Below are positions 49,301 through 60,538 of a stretch of DNA of 64,000 nucleotides, in pieces. The notes beneath the pieces are model-generated. The model saw nothing but the letters and a program-made list of their open reading frames with translations, made no database searches and was not told the DNA's origin. Each line of letters starts with the position of its first letter. The first letter of the stretch is position 1. Made by a program: the position numbers and the translations under genes. Source of the stretch: Anisakis pegreffii. Lineage: Eukaryota > Nematoda > Chromadorea > Rhabditida > Anisakidae. Where the stretch lies: positions 172,943 through 236,942 of the forward strand of contig JAPYMA010000105.1 in NCBI GenBank assembly GCA_035041965.1. The letters are read 5' to 3'.

Positions 49301-52300
49301 TCGAATATATTCTTAAACTGAACGATTATCATAATGATGCTTACAGTCTGGTGGCACTCGGCAACGTTTGGCTTGAAACGCTGTCATCTGTTCATCGGAA
49401 ACGTGAAAAGGTTTGGCGATTGTTACGTTATGTACTGATTTAACCGTAAGATTTAACGGTGACAGTGATAGAAAATAGCAGAATGAACGCCGGATTGTTT
49501 AAGGATAAAGACTATCGTGAACGAGCATTGATGATGTACAGTAAAGCGTTGAAGGTGCATCCGAAAAATATCTGGGCTGCTAATGGAATTGGTTTGTGTT
49601 AACTGTTGCATTATGTGTTCCTGAAGTTGCAATCCGTTGGGTGTAATATACTGACTAACTTTCATCTTATCGTTTCAACTTCAAATACGGACACTCTCAT
49701 TGAATCGTTCTATTATTTAAAGACTTGAAACAAACGTCCGATACTTATGTTGTACCACAGCTCTTATGTGCTTTCATTTATGAATTCATTAACATTTATG
49801 ATATCACCTTACACAAAATTAATGTCTTGGTTTGAGTGCTATTGGAGTAGCGTTCAAAAGTTTAATGCAGCAATCACAATTAAAGGTTGTATAATCGCGC
49901 AGAAAGGAGCCATTCAAGAGGCTCGTGATATATTCGCACAAGTGCGTGAGGCGACTGCTGAGTTCTGTGACGTTTGGGTGAATATAGCACATATTTATAT
50001 GGAGCAAAAGCAGTATGTGGCTGCCATTCAAATGTACGATAATTGCGTCAAGAAATTCAAACGTTTCAATGATGTGCCATTGATGCAGTATATGGCACGT
50101 GCTTATTACAAAGCTGGTAAATTGGATGAGTGTAGATTCATGCTGGAAAAGGTTATTATCATAATACGTGTTGAGTGTTGAAGCGAATACACATCGTTTC
50201 ATTTGAATCTAATCCAATCACTGGTCAGTGCTGTGAAATAAACCGATACGGATGTTACATTGTTATTGAAGGCACAAATCGAATCACCCGACAATTTAAT
50301 GGTAAAATTCAACTATGCATTCGTATTACAAAAACTAGCCACTCAAACGTTGCGTGATGAGAAATCGTCGTTGGAGATGGTCAACGGTGCAGTTAGCGAT
50401 TTGAAAACAGCTGAAAGGTTGCTCATATTAGTCTTTTTTCATTTCACTTTCATTTTCAGTTGGAATGCTTGTTTTTATCGTCACTTCACTACGCATTATT
50501 CAATAGATAGTGCAATTTAGTTGTTTCAATACAGTTGTGGTGATAATATGACCTTGAATACAACAAACATCAAGGACTGCGTTTTTTTCAAAATTTTTGG
50601 GTCTGGCGCTGGATCCTCCCAAAATTTCAACTACTCGTTGAAGTGCATCCGATCGGCCGATTGCCAAAATCAATTCTGATGATTCGGTGCGGGATTTCTC
50701 AATATGTTCCACAATCTTCGACAATTTGCCGATTCCGTATTTTAAAATTCCCCATGGAATTCACTGAATCAAGTTGTGGGTACTTGCCGATACTACTAGA
50801 TAGTTAGTGTGACACATTAGCTCATTTAGGAGGATGAATTACGTAATAAAAATTCAATTGATTAAATATTTCAGTATATTCACCTACATATCAGAGAACA
50901 GAGATGAGACAATGAGTCAAGCGCGTTTGGTTAGTAGAAGTACATCGGCGAATGAGGCACGGTGCTGCAGCGATCTGCTGAAACAAGCACAAACTTATGT
51001 TCAGCGTGCGAAGGTTTGTTGCATTCCGTTAGTTATTTCATTCCAAATGTTCATTCGTTGGCTCAGCGGTTATATTTCTCTTCAACACATTATGACCTCT
51101 TAAACACATCTCTTTAACGAGCCATCCGATATCTTCTGTTATTTTCAAGCTTATATCTTACTTCACACTCCAATGAACACTTGTAGAAAACTAAATGCAC
51201 TCGTTGTGTAGCTGAAATGACTTGGCTTGAGCATATTATACGATTAATAAAATTAGTGAAATACCCATCACAGATCTACACAATGAAATACACCAGATTC
51301 TGATCAATCACGCAAAACTCTCATGCCATCGATTCAAGAGGAATGAAATATGTTGGCCATATGCATTCCTCTCGAATTGTGATATCGTAGGTCGCAACGA
51401 TATCAAAATGCCTAGTTTACAACAGCACAGATCAAATGAAATAGAGAGAAGAAGTTTAAGACAAGCCTGTCTTTGAATCAGTTCTTGCACCTAAGAAGTT
51501 GTTGAGACATATTCGATGGAACAATTGAAAATGAGAAGAAATTTAGACCAGCAACGGAACTAATTGCTGGGATCGGACGCAATAGTGCATGATTAAGATT
51601 GAGAGGTGAGCACCATTAAGGTGACACCTTTGAAGCACTCCAATGGTGTCTGTAATAATGATAATTAAAGGCACAAGATGAAGAAGAGCAACGACAAAGA
51701 CAGCGACAAGAAGACGAAAGGTTAGCGTTAAGAAGACAACAGGAGATTGAGGCGAAGGAACGCGAAGAGAAGACGCGACGTGAATTGGAGGCGTTGAAGC
51801 AGTTACGTCAAGACTTTGTGCAGAAAACAAAAGATTTTCTTCGATTGCCGACCGTTAGTTTCACTTTTATCTATTAGATGCGTTCGATATGGAATTGGAA
51901 TTGTAGAAATGAAATGCGTTCAGATAGTGGAAGAGAAGCGATCGCGTTCGGGTGGTGGAGGGGGCAGACGTAGAAGGGACCGTGATGGAGGTGAAGACTT
52001 CGTCAATGATAGCAGTGATATGGGTGATTGGGTCAATGAAGATGGCACCGGTGAACCCAAGAAAAAGGTTTTAGTATTACTTCCCTCAGCATTTCACTTA
52101 ACGAGTATTCAGAATCAACAATAATAAATATCAAAAAATTGATATTAACTAACAATTAGGTTAGCTCAATCTTGTACAAGGCACTACTGCTAAACTAATT
52201 GCGTATTATCCACCCATTCATCAGGCCATTAAATCATCCATATTCATCAACTTTACCTCAACATTGATCCGGAGTTCATTTTGAGCAACAGTTTAGCAGT

Positions 52301-53230
52301 AGTGCCATGTTATGTGTTTGTTGAATACCGTCAAAAATTTAAAGACTACCGAACGGAAAAGGGCACGTAAAAGACGTGATCATTCGGATGGAAATGAGAG
52401 TGGAAATGATGAGAGTGGACGAAAAGAACGAAGACGTAAGAAACGTGCTCGTGATGAGAAACGAGCTGATGAGTTCGAACTTAGTGCTAAGCAAAAAGCC
52501 AAAGGTATGTGTTTCGTTTGTGTTTGTGTAGAGTAATAGAATGGTTTTGCAATGAGATACTTTTTGTTATGGTGATGAGGTTTTGTATAAGAATAAATGC
52601 ATGAGATGTAGTAAGAATAATGTGTTGAATTCCAGTGAAAAGTCGTGAATTTGTGGCATCTTCGGAGGACAGTTCGTCGGATGACGCGAACAATAAGCCA
52701 TCAACAGCAGCAATGGCGCGAGCTGATAGTGATAACGATGAGGAGAATGATACTCGAACGAAGCGGTTCTCTGGAAGTGATAGCAGCGATGCTGGAGACG
52801 GAAACAAGTCCAGAATACGAGCGCATTCCAGTTCTGAGCATGAAACGTACGTTTTGTTCTGTGCTTTTGATGCATTCTCCGTAATCACCGCCGCTTCATA
52901 TTTATTCGTTCAAACTCATTTGCACTGTTGACGAAATCATATTTTTTATCTTATCGTGCTTAGCGCATTGTTATGCGGACACACAAAATTTCATATTAAA
53001 GTCGATGATATACTAAAGTAGTTGTTAATTTAAGGGATATGGAGCACGAAGGTGAAGCACCAGAGGTGAACAATTCGTTATCAGAATCGGATGAAGATCG
53101 TGCATTGCCGTCGAGTGATGATAATGACAGTGATCGGCAAGATAGTCAGCATACGTCAGCAGCTGGGAAAAGCAACAAGAAACGGATTGTCTCATCGGAG
53201 GATGATGATCCTCAGTCAGATTCTGATTAA
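43321..53230 (+). CDS. ctr-9: CTR9, TPR subunit of the PAF1 complex
   Basis: Scaffold subunit of the nuclear PAF1 complex, which rides on RNA polymerase II and promotes elongation and H2B/H3K4 modification. Twenty-two exons: 43321-43380, 45188-45292, 45523-45666, 45960-46142, 46303-46481, 46809-47004, 47122-47253, 47419-47514, 47739-47963, 48347-48475, 48691-48874, 48954-49021, 49204-49410, 49504-49591, 49886-50151, 50272-50417, 50875-51013, 51671-51853, 51924-52067, 52345-52504, 52636-52846, 53035-53230. Sum 3441 bp, every phase closes, 1146 residues (human 1173). The N-terminus [12 protein letters not shown] + [11 protein letters not shown] matches human CTR9 and fixes exon 1. TPR landmarks: [91 protein letters not shown]. 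The tail is a charged RQRQ/EERR coiled coil, then basic KKRARDEKR and acidic-serine DSDSD-type sequence, as in the family. GTTTACAG at 43260 is a candidate trans-splice acceptor. AATAAA at 53819-53824. Confidence 0.95.
43954..44610 (+). CDS. CINP-like protein nested in CTR9 intron 1
   Basis: A single uninterrupted 218-residue frame (human CINP 212) resembles CDK2-interacting protein, a chromatin-associated factor in replication-origin firing and ATR signalling. Supporting features are an N-terminal [20 protein letters not shown] (CINP has a W-N-x-L...W..LN pattern), predicted helical coiled-coil blocks ([33 protein letters not shown]), and the C-terminal [17 protein letters not shown], like CINP's WLHQPY...LLE end. 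The middle is Ser/Glu-rich and variable. It lies entirely inside CTR9 intron 1 (43381-45187), same strand, with its own AATAAA at 44962-44967. A TTATCAG|GATATT acceptor at 43974, in phase 0 with CTR9 exon 1, means exon 1 could also splice onto it, so the true start is either Met 43954 or the shared exon. The family call is from a modest pattern match. Confidence 0.65.
   Translation: MYASNYQDIRRRLMDVCVDVWNLTQRWGQLNVRGAELIEKIVNSRLQLLYSSQSQSESNTPSETVIATDDQKKSGGENEPFNEPANDTYRMDSHQKRQLLDHLIDDIEQLSSLVTVEMNRIPNKIQRAISQLNALHNLIKSNEPSSNNKDITERLTNAECTIKQLHRSYQMECELKKASLIDLSRYNTRNMFITIIASWNQQPFLNDSLLNALYALVL
51331..51404. repeat. Two adjacent foldbacks in CTR9 intron 17
   Basis: AGAGGAATG...ATATG pairs with CATAT-GCATTCCTCT across 51337-51372 (imperfect arms of about 15 bp that extend outward to ATTC/GAAT). 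Immediately after, GATATCGT (51381-51388) pairs with ACGATATC (51397-51404). No target duplication is visible. This may be a foldback element remnant or a structured intron segment. Confidence 0.5.
52180..52306. mobile_element. MITE-like inverted repeat in CTR9 intron 19
   Basis: GGCACTACTGCTAAACT at 52180-52196 has its exact reverse complement at 52290-52306. Weaker pairing (TTGC) continues inward, giving arms of about 23 bp with two mismatches. The 127-bp unit lies in the intron between 52067 and 52345. The interior is non-coding. No clear target duplication is seen at the edges, so its superfamily is undecided. Confidence 0.6.
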
Positions 53231-56200
53231 TATTGAACCTCATTCCGTTTTTTGTTCACTTATTGAACATTGACTGTTCTGTTGAGGAAATAATTTCAAA
53301 TCACTCTTCATTAGCCTTGTTTAAGCATACGAAAGTGAAATGTTCAACTCGAAATGAACAAACAGTTTCTCATAACTGCAGCAAGTGTATGGCTCATGGT
53401 TCATTTTCAACTATTGTTGCATTGTTTTACTTATTTCATTGTCCCGTGAATGTTTTGTTGATTGAGTGACGAATGTTCGATTCACTTTCAAACACTTTAA
53501 TGCATTAGAATAGTTAGCGATTGGAGAATTGCGAAAGTAACAATTTTATTGCAACAAAAAAGAAATTGACTTTGAGTTGTGGTGTATTGAGTGAGTTGCG
53601 TTTGTTTTCCGATTTTGTGATTATTGTAGTTTTGTTTTTGTTATGGTGTCCTTACATCATTTTCAGTTGTTGCTGTATTTGTGCTTGTTTGATGATTGCG
53701 ATTTTCAGACTCATTAATTATTTTCTGTTGCATACACCGTGAATAACGATGATAAATTACCAATCTCCCGACTTTACTGTACAACAATTAAGAACGCCAT
53801 TCGAGAGAAATGACAGTAAATAAAATTGCGAGTGTTGTTTTCGTTTTATTTTTATTCGTACACAATGTTTATTCGTAGACATATACTGTTTCCGCGATTG
53901 CTTTGAAATTGTATCTAGTCGTTCCGTTCTGAGCATTAGACGATGATTGCCGTGCGTTGCGCACAAATCTTTTCAATTACACAAGATTAATGTGTTATTT
54001 TTTGATTCATAAATCAGAATTCAGTGGTGTCCGTACCAAAAGAAAAATTTCTTTATGTGTAATAAGGGAATGTTCTTAGCCAAGTTTCGTTAAATTTTTC
54101 TTCAGTTTTGAGTCCACTGAATTGAGTGAGTTTATTTTGAAAACGCTATCGATTCGCGGAAATGTTTGTAGACGCGATTGTGAACGTTACAATGGAACTG
54201 AAAGCTTGTATAGTTGAGTAGTCATTTCATGAGATAATTTTATGGTTGCTTTTTGAGCTGCTGGTGGATCTAACGAGGTGAATAGATGTATGAGCAGTTT
54301 TTGGATTCGTAGTTTATGTCGACTTTGGTTGACTATTTGAATCATTAAATCATTTATGCATCACATACACGTGCAGCGTTCGTTCATCTCAAATAATTCT
54401 CTTTCAATGCTCATTCCAACACGAACTCACAGTTAAATTCATCGCATTATTGCCTTTCGAAAAGCATTTCGGTTGTTGTTTCGCGAACGCGTTATCGTTT
54501 CGATATCTCCTCTTGTGTTCAATAATAATGCGTTCAATAATCTAATGAACACATCACTTTTCACACCGCTTCTCTTTTATTATTGCTGTGTTCTCATATG
54601 TCATTAACGTTTCGCATTTTATTGAATATGAGATGATGGTGTTCTTATCACTCATTTCGTTCTTCATCTCTTGGCTATCTCATCCTGTGTTTATCTCCAT
54701 ACTCATCATCCTCATACGTGCGTAATCGATGACGAGAATATTCCTAATTTTCGGTGGTTCACTTTGCCTGTCTGAATTGTTCGAATGAGTGCGAAGTAGC
54801 AATCGAATATCTTCTACCAGTGGAATCGATAATATCTAATGATAATTAAGTGGATTTATCAGATTTATCAAGCGGTTACGCACCGTTATTCGATATGTTC
54901 CATGGCTCTGTGTTATCACAGATACCGTGTTATTGCTTACTGTCTGCACACAATTAACCATACTGATTGATTGAACTGAGTTTATTGCACAAAACAAAAA
55001 TTATCATAGAGTAGAATGGAATACAATAAAGTAAGGCTTCAGCTTGAAGAATTATACGAATTAAACAGACACGAAAATTGCAGAAGATCACATTTCTGTC
55101 TTCTTCACGAAGAACTAATCTCGACTGTTGGTTTTTAGAGACCGCAGAGGATCGCCCAATAGACCGTTTCAGACAATCCGTTATCGATAATGTGTTATTC
55201 ATTTGAATACATTATTAGATAATGAGTACATAGATAGATAGATAGATAGGTAATAATGCAACATGGTGTTTTCGAAAATATTATTTTTTCCATTGCACTA
55301 TGCTGTTTTGTTGCTTCATTTGTATAATTCGATTCATCTGCAACAGATAACACGATGCCGTCTAAAGTAAGTTAGATCGGTGGCCATCAGTTGCCTTTTC
55401 GTCACCGATGCCGTCCTGAAAATGAGTGTGCGTAAAAAATGGAGTTTAAATGGAGTATGCGATTTCATGATCCTCTGCGATAATGCAGCAGCATCGTAAT
55501 CAAATAAATCTTTACTAATTATCAATCCTTATTGCTCGATTCAATTGCAAAACTCTCATCATTCCAGTTTTGCGTTCAAATGGCAAGTGACAGCTGACGG
55601 AATAAATTGAACTGACGAATAACGCTTTTCAATGAACTAGAGCATCATTCTGTAAAACTTCGCTACAACGTCCGATAAAATTGAACCTTCAAACAACAAT
55701 TTTTGTGATATTTCACATCGATTTTTCTCAATTGTTATACATCTGCACATCTGTTCCACTGACATTTTTGTTACAATAGCTGAATAACAGAGGAATTGAA
55801 GTGCTTTAACAATTTTAAAACACTATCGAGTATTCGAGTATTTAGTAATTTTGAGTATTATTTCACAAAAGTTAATACCTTTTGACTACCCATTTCTTTA
55901 AAATAATTATTAAATTTCTACTATAGCTTAAATGCTTTACTGCTTTTCTTACGAAAATCAACGCGATGTACATACCGAATTCTACAATACTCCATTTAGA
56001 ACTTAAGGACAAATTGCAGCAATATGATAGCGGCTTTAGCATTCATTACCTTGTACGATTATGAGTATTGAATTGTTCATCAGTTTTTTTATTGCACCGT
56101 ATACGTATGTATCTGTTTACCAGTTTTATGTGTTGTTTACCAGTTTAATACATTCATTCATTCTTGTGAATTCAGCACTTTTGTTTATTCTTATCATTGA

Positions 56201-57872
56201 TTAGGAAAAAAAGCAAGAATGTTGTGAAATGTTCAATCTCAGCACTCGATTACTCTGAAGAATTTCATCTGAATTGTATTTTATTTGAATGACAGCAGTA
56301 GATTTCTCTTTCAAGCTTTTTATCAAAATCACCACATTTATCTCATTGTCAGATTGGTTTTTTAAATGATTCATTGTTGACTACAAGTATATGAAATAAT
56401 ATGTTCAGTGGCCTCATTCATGCACATTGCATTTCTATTTGTTTGTTTGTTTGTTTTTGGTTTCTGTTGTTTACAAATCCCAAAAATATGTGCGATCGTA
56501 AACAAAAAACGAATAGCATCCACCACCCATCGTAAATTAACCAGCTACGAAAACAAAACTAATATCCAGCGATGCTCATATAAACGATACGTATGTTCTC
56601 ACCAGTTTTTGCGATTCAGAGACAATATTATTTATTGACTTATTCATTAACTTAATCTTCTCTTAAAAATCCACAAAACAACTTTTCTTCGAATACAAAA
56701 TAAAGTCATGATATAAATGCAGTCAATATATCATACATGCATGAAGAAACCAAGCGATTGAATCTTTAAAATTTGTCCTTTCTTAAACATGTTCAGATTT
56801 TGATGAGTTCTTACCAAACGTTTTTTCAAACATTCTTTGGATATGATACCATTGATGGTTTATATCCAGTTATTTCATATTAAGGGGTTATTTCATTTTT
56901 TTGTTATTTCTTATAAACAGCCATTGGAAAAACAGCCATTCTTACGAAAAACAGCCATCCAATGGCCCTCTTTAGGGTCACAAATTAGTAAATCATACTT
57001 TGCTGTATGTTGTTGAATGATTTAAAAAAACTGAAGAAATTATTTTCATATCGCCTTGCTTTTTAGTTAAAGCTGAGAGAAAGAAAGGATCACCCCTTTA
57101 AAAAATCATTTCGTTGTCCATGTTAATGCCCATCCAAAGAGAAAACGAGTAGCCTCAGCATAAGCCTAAACACACACCACGGATTGGTCTGGCGCACGTG
57201 CGAGTGTGCCCGTTGACAGCAAAAGTGCCGAAAATTCGATTGAAGTTTCTCAACCGAAAATATGATCATGCACGCAAGTTAAACCCATATTTTCACTGCG
57301 TAGTTATCTCTCATTCTTGAATAAGCGACTGAACATCAGTGTAAACAAGTAGTCACCAATAGTACCTACAAAAATGAAATTCACTTTATTTTATTCTCTT
57401 CATGACATCTACCGATAATTCTTTCGAATCTGTCAAACGGTCAATACATTAACTAAAACGCAACTGAATTAATCTCAGATCGCATCTGCATTTTCACATA
57501 TATTTGATTGCAAAATGGATTTATTGATCATTCCCGCGAAACATACCATACTTTAATCAAGTATCACAGTGCTCTTTCAAGACGACAGATGAGGTTGCAT
57601 TTAACATCAACTATAGATCGAAAGTTCGGAAAGTTTATCGAAGTTGACTCTATTTTCATGTATTGTTTATTGAGAATGGTGAAGTTCTGAGGTGCTTCTG
57701 ATCAGAGTTTAAACGCATCGATTACAACAATCTCGTTCTTGCTTGAAATTGATAACGTATCAGTGAACTGTTAATTAATTTGATTTGCTAATTTAACGCT
57801 TATTTTACTGTGAAAAAGATTTACGAATTAAAGAATAATTCATGTCGTGTATCCTTTTTAAGTCACTCCACC
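53231..57872. other. Gene-poor region after CTR9
   Basis: The left part is CTR9 3' UTR up to the AATAAA at 53819-53824. An open frame at 53521-53742 within it is hydrophobic but looks accidental. Minus-strand frames at 54954-55202 and 55334-55525 have coding-like composition (for example QQSRLVLREEDRNVIF) but no family or splice model. A (GATA)n microsatellite lies at 55231-55248. Confidence 0.4.
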
Positions 57873-58698
57873 ATGTCTAATGGCCACAGATCGGCAGTCA
57901 AACGAAATACATCAAGGTCATCAATTTCATTCATTAATCATCATCATTACTTGTTATTATTATTTTTAAAAAAAGTTGATATCCATTATATCGATTATAT
58001 TGGAAATGTGTTGTTGTTGTTGATGTTTTGTTTGCTGTTCTTCTCATTTCTTCCAGGCATTGTTCCTCTCGAAATGCAATACGTGTTCATGTTCATGTGT
58101 CGTCTCTCAGTCTTGCTCATCAATCTCTCCCTGGTTTTTCTCAGCTGATCTCCCATAAAATCCTAGTCTATCCAGCAACATTCACTCTCGTTCTCATGCA
58201 AATCAATAAACAACACACAAATTGATGAACCAACCAACCACTCAAGTTGTTGTCGTAACAGTTTCGTGGTTCATTGGAACGTAAACAGCTTCGGCATTAA
58301 TTCATCGTTGCTTCATAATGTTCTGTTTGTATCATTTATTTATCATCAAACTCTCGCCAGAAATTCAAACGAGAGATAATGGGATTAGGTGCCGTTTGAG
58401 GGGAAATACGCGAGCGAGCGTACGCACACACAACAGCACCGTGGCTGAGGCTTAGGCTGAAGCTCAGTCAGCCTTAGCCAAAGCATTGCCTCAGCCTAAG
58501 CGTAGCCTCAGCGAAAGCGTGAGGCCTAGGTTACCTACTCATAGGCTAAGGCTGAGCGTCAGTCATAGTGGTGTTGTGCATGCATGCGCACGCTCAAGTA
58601 CTTCCTCCTCATTGGACACTAGTGCCGCAGCTTCTACATCTGTACCTGTGGGATCACTAAGTCGACAGTCGAGATCAGAATTTTGTGAAGACGAATGA
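57873..58698 (+). CDS. Weak candidate small or 3'-partial gene
   Basis: Three short segments join in phase: 57873-57916 (MSNGHRSAVKRNTSR), 58057-58101 and 58599-58698, the last ending GSLSRQSRSEFCEDE then TGA. The last segment has coding-like Ser/Thr/Ala composition and a basic RQSR possible phosphosite. The second segment's donor is one of several choices. The whole could be a roughly 62-residue protein, the 3' exons of a longer gene, or chance. I do not recognise it. A foldback-type repeat occupies the last intron. Confidence 0.25.
58400..58598. repeat. Imperfect foldback element with GGCTTAGGCT motifs
   Basis: The left end (GAGCGAGCGTACGCACACAC then AACAGCAC) is imperfectly inverted at the right end (GTGGTGTTGTGCATGCATGC then GCACGCTC). 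Inside, GCTGAGGCTTAGGCTGA and TCAGCCTAAG...GCCTCAGC form nested palindromes. The GGCTTAGGC words recall, but do not form, the nematode telomere repeat TTAGGC. It is much more GC-rich than its surroundings. A non-autonomous foldback/MITE is likely. Confidence 0.5.
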
Positions 58699-60489
58699 GT
58701 TGCCAGGATGATATCGTTATCCGTTTGGAAGAGAGGACTGCAACGAATGCTGATTGTGGTAATACCGGGAATAGCAGAGAGGCATAAACTCTTGTTCTAA
58801 TTACTGATTAAATAAATAAGAAGTATAGTATGAGCGCTGTTACTGCAGTACGCATTTTGGTCGCTGAATAATGCAATTATTGATATTCGTATAAAAACGG
58901 TATGGAATTGCTTCCATTCGAATTAATTTTTTTTGGTGTTGTGAGTGAGTGAATATCAATCATATCGATATGAAGAATAACATGTCCAAGGTTGACAAAA
59001 AGCAGCATCTACGATAATCAGAGATGATATGTTTCATTCAGTTGGCTAGGAAAGTGTAATTGCGAGTGATCGCAAATATAAAAATTCGAGCCGATCTGAT
59101 GATAATCGCTGATGATAATCGCAAGTTCGTTCGCAGTTCTGTGAAGAAATGAGATCAAATTGAGTTGACGCAGTTTACGCATCAGTCAATTTCTCAATCA
59201 CTTCAACTCTAAAATATATAATACATTCAGACTTGAATTGAAGAGAGGGTATGTATGTGTATTTCGTGTAGCAATTGTGCATTTTAGTTTAGACGATGGA
59301 TGGAGTGTGATTATTTTTAGATGAGATCGTGAAGTAGCACTGAGTGAATGAACAAGTGTTGTTTTTGTTTGTCCATTCATTTGTTTTGTCGATGTGAATT
59401 TCATCTATAAATATATTCATGTGTGCGATAACAACCTATCATCCTATCAGTAATATGAAATGCAGTTGATTGGAAACGAAAACAAGTCTGCAGCGAAAAC
59501 AGCTATCATTACACGTATCATTATCACTGCGTTCACTATCATTCATCCTCATCCTCACATCCACATCACCTATCTTTATCATAGCCATTGATAATATTTG
59601 TTGAAACACAGCACACAATTATGTAATATTCATAGTAAATCGAGCATGTTTAAAATAACCTCGCATTTTAATATGAGCAGCGAATGAATTACATTTTATG
59701 ACATCGCATTTCTATTCAACTGGTTCATAACACTTTATCTGTGTGCAATTCAAGAAATATTATATAAATGCGATGTCATGTACGGTACAGCAACCATCAT
59801 CATCAAATATGAATACACAAATAAACAACCCTTTTTCTATGCAATAACTCGTTTTTTGTCGTTTATTATTGCGTATATAAGAATCAAGTCAGTGAATAAG
59901 AGTTGTAACAACCTCATCTAAACATCTTTCATTAACGTATTCTTATTGTGACTGTTGGTTGGCCCTTAGGGTGGTTGTTGTCGTTTCTCCTTTATTTGCT
60001 TGTTTTTATTTGGTAAATGAACATGATCTGTTGGTAATGCCGAATTATGTACACACAATTCTGTCCACTTTAATAGTTGTTTACGTTCTGCATTTACTTA
60101 CTACACTAACAGTAATATCGATTAAATACTTTCATTTACACCGAACATCTCGAATTTCAGCGATTGTTTGATGAATTAAATATATCGCAACTTTAGATTA
60201 ATATTTTCAAAATCATCATTAATATTTTCAAAATCACACAAATGTTAATTCATTTGAATTTAATCATTTGTTATCATATGCCCTATTTCGAATATTTCCA
60301 TCCTCAAATAAAGATTAGTAATCATTTCAATTGTGAACTTTACCATAATGGAATATCTGTTATTTATCGCTTAATGCATTTTGAAGTTTGATCATTTTGC
60401 GGTGTTTCGCCATGATTTAACTTCGACGAAGTGTCGACATACAGTTAGGTGGAAGTTTTTTTAATGGGTAGTTCTGTGTGATATTATTA

Positions 60490-60538
<49 letters not shown>

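Noticed and set aside
52487..52888. 133-codon minus-strand frame
   Set aside because: It is the antisense of the acidic/basic CTR9 tail exons; low-complexity coding often leaves the opposite strand open.
53521..53742. Hydrophobic 73-codon frame as a membrane microprotein
   Set aside because: It lies in the CTR9 3' UTR, has T/G-rich codons expected of AT-rich noncoding DNA, and no splice or start context.
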